Shown here: in pieces, positions 7,926 through 14,164 of the stretch
Layout: every line of letters starts with the position of its first letter
Position numbering within the stretch: position 1 is the first letter of the stretch
Source of the DNA: Candidatus Dormiibacterota bacterium
GTDB lineage: Bacteria; Chloroflexota; Dormibacteria; UBA8260; Bog-877
Direction of reading: 5' to 3'
DNA length: 16,198 nucleotides
NCBI GenBank assembly: GCA_003164475.1
Contig: PLTL01000046.1
Location: 1 to 16,198 of the forward strand
Made by a program: the position numbers and the translations under genes
The notes under the pieces: generated by a model
Told to the model about the DNA's origin: nothing
Seen by the model: only the letters and a program-made list of their open reading frames with translations
Databases searched by the model: none

Positions 7926-7957
7926 GGGGCGCCGGCCCGTCGCCGGGCCGACGCCCC
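7926..7957 (-). other. Strong stem-loop between the binding-protein gene and tldD
   Basis: GGGGCG-C-CGGCCCG (7926-7939) pairs with CGGGCCG-A-CGCCCC (7944-7957): 13 pairs, one C-A mismatch and a 4-base loop. It starts 15 bases beyond the binding-protein stop codon. No T-run follows, so read-through into tldD is likely. As with the malE-malF intergenic repeats, such a hairpin could protect the upstream mRNA or cut read-through, giving more binding protein than downstream products. The remaining intergenic bases show only the tldD ribosome binding site. Confidence 0.55.
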
Positions 7958-7972
7958 ATCCAGAAACGTCTC

Positions 7973-9802
7973 CTACTTCACGTAGTACCAGTCCTGGGGA
8001 AAGATCGCCAGGAGAGGATTGGCCGGTAGCACTCCGTGCAGCGAGTTCTTGACCTCGAGAAGCTCGAAGTCGGCGTTGGGAACCCACAACTCCGGGATTT
8101 GCTGGGTGACGTAGGTCTCCCATGGAAGCAGTTTCCCAATCGGCCCTTCCGCAGCATTGTCCAGGTTGACTTCCTTCTGGTCACAGTAGCTGCCCGCATT
8201 GAGGGCCCCGCCACATTCGAAATAGCCGCCTCCAGCGGGGTAGTAGGGGAGAGTGTAGATGGCTCCACCCCAGTCAATCATCTGCCACGAACAGACGGCC
8301 TGAGTGGCCGTGCAAGGGACCGCGAGCTGATACGGGAATATGTTGGTTGCCAGGTTGATTTCCATGCCAACCTTGCTGGCATCTGACTTGTACTCTGCAA
8401 CCTCAGTCGTCTCGAACTGGGTGTAGTTCTGGTAGACCAACTTGAAGGCGAGCGGAGTTCCCCGAGCGATCCCTGCACCGCACTGGTTGGCACCCGTGCC
8501 TGGGTTCTGGCAGGTGTCGACTCCTTCCGGTACGATCGACCAGCCGTGATCCTTGAGCAAGGTCTTCGCCGCCGACAGGCTGAACGAATATGGGTACTTG
8601 CTGGCGCTCTCGATCGGAGCGGTCAGCGCCGCTGGTCCGTTGACCACTGGACCATAGTCAGGCTGGCCATACCCAGCCAGCGCAGTCTTGATCCAAAGAG
8701 GCTGATCAACGGCGCGCTCCAATGCCTGGCGGATGTAGAGCTGCTTGAAGAGCGGACCCACGGTGGGGTTGTTGAAGTTCATGAAGAAGGAGTTGAACCC
8801 GTACGTGGTCCACTGGCCGAAGGTGTATCCCTTCAGCGATGACCGCAGAGCGATGTCCGCTGCTGGAATATTCCCAACGGTCACGGTTCCTGCCCGCAAG
8901 GAGTCGACCTCCGAGACCTCGCTGTCGAAGGGAAGGAAGATGAGCTTGGACAGATAGGGCTTGTCAGGCCCGCTGTACTTCGTGTTGGGCACCATCACGT
9001 ACCTGCCACTGACTGAGAAGCTCTGCAGGCTCCATGCTCCGTCCACCACCTTCCAGAGCGGGTTGGTGGCATAGGTCGACTGGTCCTTGTTCTGCCCGTA
9101 GAGGTAGTTGTAGACCGCGACCGCCCCCGCCGGAGTCTCGTCGTAGTTCCCGACCGGACCCGACGTGCTCTCCTTGTCCCAGGCGTGCTGCGGGATTGGC
9201 ATAATCTGGGAGAGCTCGTTGTCGGTGAAGAAGGCCGGTGAATACGAGCTGTTCAGGTAGAAGGTGAGCTGGTACGGGTTGTTGGTCACGATCTTGGTGA
9301 CGTTGTCGGGGAACCTGCCCGGCAGGTAGACGGCCCAGTTGTCCTTGTTGGCCTCAAGCAGGTTCATCCAGAAGGTGATGTCGCGGGCGGTCACGGGGGT
9401 ACCGTCGGACCACATGTAGTGCTTGAGCTTGATGACCACCTGGGTGTCGTTGTCTTGATAGATCGGCGGATACGCCAGGCTGATCCGGTAATTGATCGCC
9501 GCGGATGATCCGCTCCCAAACTGGTAGAGGGGCGGTATCATCAGGTACTCGAACTGGCTCTGGTACTGCACCGTGAAGTCCTGGGCGGTGTAGAGGGGGA
9601 AGATGACGGGCGGAGGTATACTAACGCTCTCCGCGAAGGTGGCCGTTCCACCGTGCTCCGGTGTTGCCCCCGCGCCACTGGCCGTGGTGGTGCCCAGGTA
9701 GCCGAAGAGCATGGCCACCGACGCCAGCGCGACGACCACGCGGCGCCATCGAGGTCGACTGCTCGCCAGGGCAGTCTTTCCGTCTAACCATAGATTGTTC
9801 AT
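7973..9802 (-). CDS. ABC transporter solute-binding protein, family 5 (OppA/DppA-like)
   Basis: 609 residues. ATG overlaps the GntR stop codon (ATGA), with GGGAGGGAG about 10 bases upstream. A Sec signal is clear: RPRWRR (16-21), hydrophobic 22-38, likely cut near 42-46 (TTASGAGA). No Cys lies there, so it is not a standard lipoprotein. Mature protein: HGGTATFAESV, YTAQDFTVQY, then LKHYMWSDGTPVTARDITFW (127-145), the family-5 signature, and LYIRQALERAVD (355-366). Six Cys in the C-terminal lobe fall in three close pairs (431/441, 497/504, 530/540), likely disulfides. It should capture the substrate outside the membrane for OppB/OppC. Family 5 binds peptides, oligosaccharides, nickel chelates or opines; the ligand here cannot be read. 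Confidence 0.93.
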   Translation of the reverse strand: MNNLWLDGKTALASSRPRWRRVVVALASVAMLFGYLGTTTASGAGATPEHGGTATFAESVSIPPPVIFPLYTAQDFTVQYQSQFEYLMIPPLYQFGSGSSAAINYRISLAYPPIYQDNDTQVVIKLKHYMWSDGTPVTARDITFWMNLLEANKDNWAVYLPGRFPDNVTKIVTNNPYQLTFYLNSSYSPAFFTDNELSQIMPIPQHAWDKESTSGPVGNYDETPAGAVAVYNYLYGQNKDQSTYATNPLWKVVDGAWSLQSFSVSGRYVMVPNTKYSGPDKPYLSKLIFLPFDSEVSEVDSLRAGTVTVGNIPAADIALRSSLKGYTFGQWTTYGFNSFFMNFNNPTVGPLFKQLYIRQALERAVDQPLWIKTALAGYGQPDYGPVVNGPAALTAPIESASKYPYSFSLSAAKTLLKDHGWSIVPEGVDTCQNPGTGANQCGAGIARGTPLAFKLVYQNYTQFETTEVAEYKSDASKVGMEINLATNIFPYQLAVPCTATQAVCSWQMIDWGGAIYTLPYYPAGGGYFECGGALNAGSYCDQKEVNLDNAAEGPIGKLLPWETYVTQQIPELWVPNADFELLEVKNSLHGVLPANPLLAIFPQDWYYVK

Positions 9803-10695
9803 TGTTCGGTGACTCCCTCCCAGGTCGCGCGGTGCGGGAATTCAAAGCCAGCCGCACGCACTGGCGTAGACGCGGGGGATCGGTGGAGGGAAATGGCCTC
9901 CGGCGCGGAGGTGCCCTCATCATCGGCGAAGGCACTGACCAAGCGGCGGAATGCCCCCTCAAGGTGAGCGGCGATCATCGCCTGAGCCGCCTGGCCGTCC
10001 CTGGCGGCGATGATATCGGCCAACGCAGAATGCTCCGTTGCGAAGATGTCGCTGTAGTCAGAGTCAGCGATGCTGCGAGCCAGCAGGAAGCGGGATACGT
10101 GCGGGCGCAGCATAGTCCAAGTGGCGTAGAGCCGATCGTGGTGAGCGGCTCGGTAGAGCAGGCTGTGAAAGGCGATGTCGAACCCCACGAACTCCCGCTG
10201 GCTGGGCTCAGGCGGGTGGTCAGGAAGTGGTGAGGCTGCCTGGTGAAGCGCTGCCAAGTCGGCCGGCGTCGCCCTTTCCGTGGCCAGCCGGACAGCCAGG
10301 GTCTCCAGGCTCAGGCGCAGGCTGAAGAGGTCTTCGACATCATGACGAGACATGCCCACGACCACGGCACCGTGGTGGAGCCGCAGTGTCACCAACCCCT
10401 CGCGATGAAGTTGAGCAAGTGCGTCGCGAACCGGACCGCGGCTGACCTCCAGGGACTGCGCGAGATCCACCTCACGTAGGTGTCGTCCCGGGCGGAAGAG
10501 ACCGGTCAGGATCCCTTCACGGAGTCGGTCGGCCACCTCTTCAGACAGGCTGCGCTGCCGCACGGCTCCTAAGGGAAGCTCCGGAGCCGCCTCCGGCTCC
10601 AGATCCGCTCCCTCGATCTCCAGGTCGGCCGGAGGAGGCGACGCGCCCTTGATCGGTGGCGGGCGGTCAGACATCGGTGGTCGATCCGCCAGCAT
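9799..10695 (-). CDS. GntR-family transcriptional regulator, FadR/FCD subfamily
   Basis: 298 residues. I start at ATG 10695, with AAAGGT 5 bases upstream; ATG 10674 has no good ribosome binding site. Residues 1-46 are a Pro/Asp/Glu-rich tail, longer than usual. The winged helix-turn-helix spans about 47-115: EEVADRLREGILTGLFRPGRHLREVDLAQSL, then VSRGPVRDALAQL, with the wing at GLVTLRLHHGAVV. The FCD ligand domain spans about 120-255. FDIAFHSLL (Asp173, His177), PHVS (His199), EHSALADII (His222) and AAHLEGAF (His244) supply the Asp/His set of the metal-binding FCD type, which commonly senses carboxylates or sugar acids. It overlaps gfo1 by 29 bases and the binding-protein gene by 4, so regulator and transporter are co-translated. 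It probably controls this operon, perhaps at the inverted repeat on the Gfo2 promoter. Confidence 0.9.
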   Translation of the reverse strand: MLADRPPMSDRPPPIKGASPPPADLEIEGADLEPEAAPELPLGAVRQRSLSEEVADRLREGILTGLFRPGRHLREVDLAQSLEVSRGPVRDALAQLHREGLVTLRLHHGAVVVGMSRHDVEDLFSLRLSLETLAVRLATERATPADLAALHQAASPLPDHPPEPSQREFVGFDIAFHSLLYRAAHHDRLYATWTMLRPHVSRFLLARSIADSDYSDIFATEHSALADIIAARDGQAAQAMIAAHLEGAFRRLVSAFADDEGTSAPEAISLHRSPASTPVRAAGFEFPHRATWEGVTEQ

Positions 10696-11839
10696 GGCGG
10701 ACCTTTACCCAAGCATGGGAGCGGTGTGAGGCCTCAACCGCGTTGATCACCTCCTGAACCTTGGCCCCCGCCTCGAAATCTCCTTGGTTGGTGGGCGCCA
10801 CACCAGCGATCTCCTCCACGAAGCTCTTGATCAGGTTGCCGTAGCAGGTTTCTTCCCAGCCATGTCCCGGCTGGTACCCCGGCGGGAAGTGTCGGGCGGG
10901 GACCTCGAGCCGGCGGAACTCCACCTCTTCCGCGGTGGCGCCCCAGATCCGCTGCCATTCGCCCCCCTCGTCGACGATCCGGCAAATGAGGGCTCCCCGA
11001 TCCCCGTACAGGCGCGCCTCCACACCGGGGTAATTGCCCACGGTCACATAGCTGCTCTGGATGGTCATCAGCGGCCCACTCCCCAGCTTGCCGATGAAGA
11101 CGTCTCCGTCATCGATGTTGATGAGCTCGCGGTGGTGATCCAGATTCGTGCGCCGCCGCTCCGGGACAAAGTTCCGGAGCACGCCCACCACCTCGGTCGG
11201 GTCGCCGCCAGTCAGCATCAGGCCAATATCAATGATCGGGGCTCCGTACCCCTCCAGGGAGGAGACGGTGATGTCCTCTTCCGCTCGAGACCAGCCGCCC
11301 ACCGGATCGTCGGCCGCTGGAGCCGAGAGCACGCGCTTGTCGGCCGGATTGTCCGGGTCCAGCCACTGGCTGTTCTGCTCGTACCCGTTGAACACGAAGG
11401 GCTTGCCGCAGAACCCCTCGGCGACTAGTTCCGCCATGTACCGGATCGCCGGAGCGTACCGAAAGGTGAGACCGACCTTGGTCTTCAGCCCTTGGGACTT
11501 GGCCAGGGCAGCAGCGCGCCACACCTCGTCAGCACGATGAGCGACGGGCTTTTCGGTGAGGCAATGCTTGCCTGCTTCTAGGGCGGCGAACACAATCGTG
11601 TCGTGCTCGTCCCGCGTGCAGACGTCGACGACGTCCACGTCCTGGCGGGCGACCACCTCCCGGTAGTCGGTGGCCACCTCGGCGCCGCCGAATTCTCTAG
11701 CCCTCTCTTCAGCCAGATCCCGGTCGAGATCACAGATCACGGCCAGATCCACTCCAGGACATCGCTGCCAGCCAGGAAGGTGCGCGTGCTGCGCCCATCG
11801 GCCAGCCCCGATCACCGCCACGCGTAGATCACGTTCCAA
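10667..11839 (-). CDS. Gfo/Idh/MocA-family oxidoreductase, copy 1 (Gfo1)
   Basis: 390 residues from TTG 11839, preceded by GGGGA at 6 bases. An in-frame ATG at 11893 would add 18 poorly conserved residues and lacks a ribosome binding site. The N-terminal Rossmann domain has VAVIGAGRWAQHAH (7-20) and LTEKPVAH (94-101), the EKP motif with Lys97. The C-terminal domain has the sheet region around VFNGYEQNSQW and GAPIIDIGLM (199-208). The family's DxGxH motif is broken: Asp204 is kept but the His is Met208. Such enzymes oxidise or reduce sugars, inositols or sugar acids with NAD(P). It resembles Gfo2 over its whole length, including IQSSYVTVGNYPG, so it arose by duplication or paired acquisition. 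Its stop overlaps the GntR start region. Substrate unknown. Confidence 0.9.
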   Translation of the reverse strand: MERDLRVAVIGAGRWAQHAHLPGWQRCPGVDLAVICDLDRDLAEERAREFGGAEVATDYREVVARQDVDVVDVCTRDEHDTIVFAALEAGKHCLTEKPVAHRADEVWRAAALAKSQGLKTKVGLTFRYAPAIRYMAELVAEGFCGKPFVFNGYEQNSQWLDPDNPADKRVLSAPAADDPVGGWSRAEEDITVSSLEGYGAPIIDIGLMLTGGDPTEVVGVLRNFVPERRRTNLDHHRELINIDDGDVFIGKLGSGPLMTIQSSYVTVGNYPGVEARLYGDRGALICRIVDEGGEWQRIWGATAEEVEFRRLEVPARHFPPGYQPGHGWEETCYGNLIKSFVEEIAGVAPTNQGDFEAGAKVQEVINAVEASHRSHAWVKVRHAGGSTTDV

Positions 11840-11850
11840 GGCTCTTCCCC
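11837..11850 (-). promoter_or_regulatory. Ribosome binding site and TTG start of gfo1
   Basis: On the minus strand the bases read GGGGAAGAGCC directly before TTG (11839-11837). The spacing of GGGGA to TTG is 6 bases. The resulting protein begins MERDLRVAVIGAG, the normal distance of the nucleotide-binding loop from the N-terminus, matching the Gfo2 start. The upstream ATG at 11893 has no purine-rich leader. Confidence 0.5.
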
Positions 11851-12262
11851 CATTGTCGGCGCTTCCGATTGCGCGACCCGCCCGCAGCCGCATCCGTCGG
11901 CTGGCTGTCAGCCCCGGCTCCTAAGAGCCGCTGCCAGCCCTGCTCCAGCATCGTGGTGATCGGGGCAAGAAGCGGATCTGGCTGTCGCTTGGGTCGACCT
12001 GACGGGGGGCCACAGCGCCGGGACTGCCGGCCGCCCTTCGCTCGTGAGCTCCACTCTGAAGCGGTCAGGACTGGGGGAGGTCCCCAGACCTGATGCACTG
12101 ACGGAGGCTGGCTCACGTCGACTCGAACCCGCTGGCAAGGTGCTGAGAGGCGATCCACCCTGTCGATAGCCGCACTGAGGCATGCGCGAGCGACAGGGAA
12201 CTGCCGGGTCCGCAGGGTTCGGACGCGATCTGCCCCGGCTCCGGCCCAGTTCCTGTCTGCGC
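11840..12262. other. Intergenic region between DUF4438-B and gfo1
   Basis: About 420 bases without a believable gene, apart from the disputed 54-base 5' extension of gfo1. A long hairpin sits at 11903-11939 (separate entry). I found no convincing -35/-10 pair, so gfo1 is either read from the Gfo2 promoter or from a promoter I cannot recognise. GTTCGAGT near 12118-12130 (minus) recalls a tRNA T-loop but its flanks do not pair. Confidence 0.45.
11903..11939 (-). other. Long stem-loop in the gfo1 leader
   Basis: On the plus strand GGCTG-t-CAG-ccc-CGGCTC (11903-11920) faces GAGCCG-CTG-c-CAGCC (11925-11939) across a CTAA loop, giving 14 pairs with one mismatch and a 3-base bulge. No T-run follows on the minus strand. 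It could terminate weakly after the DUF4438 genes, be an mRNA-processing site, or act as a gfo1 leader structure. Confidence 0.5.
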
Positions 12263-13150
12263 TCACAGCGCGCGTCCGGTGCCGGCCATGAGGAGCCTGG
12301 CCAGGTTGGCGGCCGGATCGTGGGCGGGCACGATGGCGCCGTCGCGAGCAGAGGCGAGAATGGTGATGCTGGGCCCATGGCCCGGCAACCGGCTGGCACC
12401 GTGAACAATCACACCGACCAGCAGCGACCCCCTTCGGTAGCCCGTGGCGTAGCGGCCGTCCCAGTCGCGGACGGCCACGATGTCGCCGATGCGCAGGTCA
12501 TCAGCGCCCACGTCCCTGGCCGTCTGTCGGTCGGGAAGCTGCAACGCCAGCGAGGTGGCAGCACTGACCCGCCCGCTCCCGATCCCCACCAGTTGGGGGG
12601 GAAGAGTTACCACCACGGGAACCTCGAGCCGGCCCCCGACCATGGCCACCGCCCATCGCTCCCAGAGCTGCGGGCCGAGACTGTGGAAGGTCACGCTGGG
12701 AAGCTCCGGAATCTGCAGTCCCACCCCGACGGAGGCGATTGCGACCTTGTCTCCAGGCACCAACAGTTCTATGACTGGCTGGGGGAAGTCCACCAGAACA
12801 TGCTGGAAGGTGTCGAACTGCTCGTGCTTACCGGTCACGACCCCGACGGCGCCGGCTGCCGGGCCACTGCGGACCACCGCCCGATTCCCGACGCAAGCAA
12901 ACACGCTCAGCCCGACATTGGCGGCCGGATCTGGATTCTCGAGGCTAACTCCCGGTTGCGCTTGGTCGGCGGCCCATCCGAAGACGGGCATGCCTACCGT
13001 CACGTTGTAGTGAATGCCCCCACATCCCACCGGTACGAAGGGCAGCCCGTCGCGGGTCACCGTGTACACAGAACCGCTCAGCTCGGGACTGGTCACCTCG
13101 CCGAGCAGCTGGCTCTCCACCAGGGTTGCGGTGTTGGTCTGTGGCTTCAC
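12263..13150 (-). CDS. DUF4438-family protein, copy B (diverged)
   Basis: 295 residues. It begins GTG, and GTGA overlaps the stop of copy A, so the two are translationally coupled. The order of blocks matches copy A and, from memory, Pfam DUF4438: VGCGGIHYNV, VFGWAADQAQPGVSLENP (56-73), VFACVGNRAVVRSGPAAGAVGVVTGKH (83-109), VLVDFP, VPGDKV, LRIGDIVAV (219-227), GVIVHGASRLPGHGP (246-260). Function is unknown; the family has a structure from Thermotoga but, as far as I know, no assigned activity. Compared with copy A it has lost two acidic/His pairs: DH becomes DQ (62-63), and DHRFGR becomes DGRYAT (230-235). No signal peptide or membrane segment is seen. It may be a non-catalytic partner of copy A. 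Family call good; role unknown. Confidence 0.82.
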   Translation of the reverse strand: MKPQTNTATLVESQLLGEVTSPELSGSVYTVTRDGLPFVPVGCGGIHYNVTVGMPVFGWAADQAQPGVSLENPDPAANVGLSVFACVGNRAVVRSGPAAGAVGVVTGKHEQFDTFQHVLVDFPQPVIELLVPGDKVAIASVGVGLQIPELPSVTFHSLGPQLWERWAVAMVGGRLEVPVVVTLPPQLVGIGSGRVSAATSLALQLPDRQTARDVGADDLRIGDIVAVRDWDGRYATGYRRGSLLVGVIVHGASRLPGHGPSITILASARDGAIVPAHDPAANLARLLMAGTGRAL

Positions 13151-14001
13151 AGGGGAAGCCCCAATAGCTTGGTCAGGTTCGGAGCTTCGCCCACCTCCAG
13201 GTCAAGACAACGTTCTGGACCAGTCAGGATGGTCACTACTCCGACGCCGTGCCCGGGGGTGGGGCCTAGAGCGTGGACCACCACCCCAATCGAGGTCCAC
13301 CCCGGACGAAACGAGCGTCCAAAGCGATGGTCCTGCGCGGTCATGGCAACCAGGTCGCCCAGTCTCAGATCCTCCAACCCGAGGTCACGCACCACCTCCG
13401 GCTGGTGCAGCATGACGTCGCAGTTGGCCCATTCTGAACTCATTCCGATCCCCGCCCCCATGACTTCGGGGGGCAAGACAAACCTGACCGGCACGTGCAG
13501 CCGGGCATCCCGGGTGAACTCCAGGGCCATCGGCTCAAGTAGCTCCGGCCCCAGGTTGCGGGCCACGATCTCTGGGGCACTCGTCAGTTCCAACCCCTGG
13601 CCCCAGGCGCTCACCAGCAACCGATCGCCGGGGGCCAACTGCCGTAGTACCGACTCGGCGAAGTCGATCAGCACGAAGGCGTGCTTCCCGGTCACCACCC
13701 CGGTGGCCCCGGCCGCCGGCCCTGAGACCACCTTGACCCGGTTCCCAATACAGGCCATCACCTGGAGGGCCAGGTGCCGCTGGCTGGTGACACCCTCCGC
13801 CGATACGCCCGGCTCACCGTGGTCGCAGGCCCACCCGAAGGCCGGGCTGCCGACTCGGAGATTGACGCTGACGCCGGACATGCCCGGTCGCATGACGGGG
13901 GCGTCGTCGTAGCCGACGGAGTAGCCTCCCCGGCGGGTCGGATGGCTGACCTGCCCTTGAACGCCGATCCGCACCAGCGCCTCTCGATTGGTCGCTAGCA
14001 C
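13147..14001 (-). CDS. DUF4438-family protein, copy A (conserved residues kept)
   Basis: 284 residues, GTG start with AGAGGTG 4 bases upstream. Blocks in order: GQVSHPTRRGGYSV (16-29), SPAFGWACDHGEPGVSAEG (52-70), VMACIGNRVKVVSGPAAGATGVVTGKH (81-107), VLIDFAESVL, LAPGDRLLV, GQGLEL, LPPEVMGAGIGMSSEWANCDVM, DLRLGDLVAM (211-220), TAQDHRFGRSFRPGWTSIGVVVH (221-243) and PGHGVGVVTIL. These match my memory of DUF4438, including the DH-EPGVS and DHxxGR motifs that look like metal- or substrate-binding positions (His61, His225). Cytoplasmic by sequence. It lies 163 bases after gfo2 and overlaps copy B by four bases. The constant pairing with Gfo-type oxidoreductases here hints at a step on the same small substrate. 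No function can be assigned. Confidence 0.85.
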   Translation of the reverse strand: MLATNREALVRIGVQGQVSHPTRRGGYSVGYDDAPVMRPGMSGVSVNLRVGSPAFGWACDHGEPGVSAEGVTSQRHLALQVMACIGNRVKVVSGPAAGATGVVTGKHAFVLIDFAESVLRQLAPGDRLLVSAWGQGLELTSAPEIVARNLGPELLEPMALEFTRDARLHVPVRFVLPPEVMGAGIGMSSEWANCDVMLHQPEVVRDLGLEDLRLGDLVAMTAQDHRFGRSFRPGWTSIGVVVHALGPTPGHGVGVVTILTGPERCLDLEVGEAPNLTKLLGLPL

Positions 14002-14045
14002 CCGCCACCTCTCCGCAGCTCTCGAGGGGCCAAACCCACCGCCTC

Positions 14046-14067
14046 TGCGCCTGGGATGGTAGGCGCA
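14046..14067 (-). other. Stem-loop between gfo2 and DUF4438-A
   Basis: TGCGCCT (14046-14052) and AGGCGCA (14061-14067) make a perfect 7-bp stem with an 8-base loop in the 163-base gap. There is no T-run. A weak attenuator or processing site is possible. Nothing else is seen in this gap except the ribosome binding site of DUF4438-A. Confidence 0.35.
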
Positions 14068-14164
14068 ACACCTCGTCGCGGGCCGCCGACTGACCGACTC
14101 AAGGCCGCCATCCGCCGGTGGGACCGGGGTCTCTCAGCTGGCTGCCCAACCTCGCGATCCTCCG

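Noticed and set aside
12080..12180. tRNA-like GTTCGAGT on the minus strand in the DUF4438-B to gfo1 gap
   Set aside because: The flanking bases do not pair as a T-stem and no anticodon arm or CCA end is present.
12182..13912. A 576-codon open frame on the plus strand across both DUF4438 genes
   Set aside because: It is antisense to two clear family members, its protein is Pro/Arg/Ser-rich without domain features, and long antisense frames are common in high-G+C DNA.
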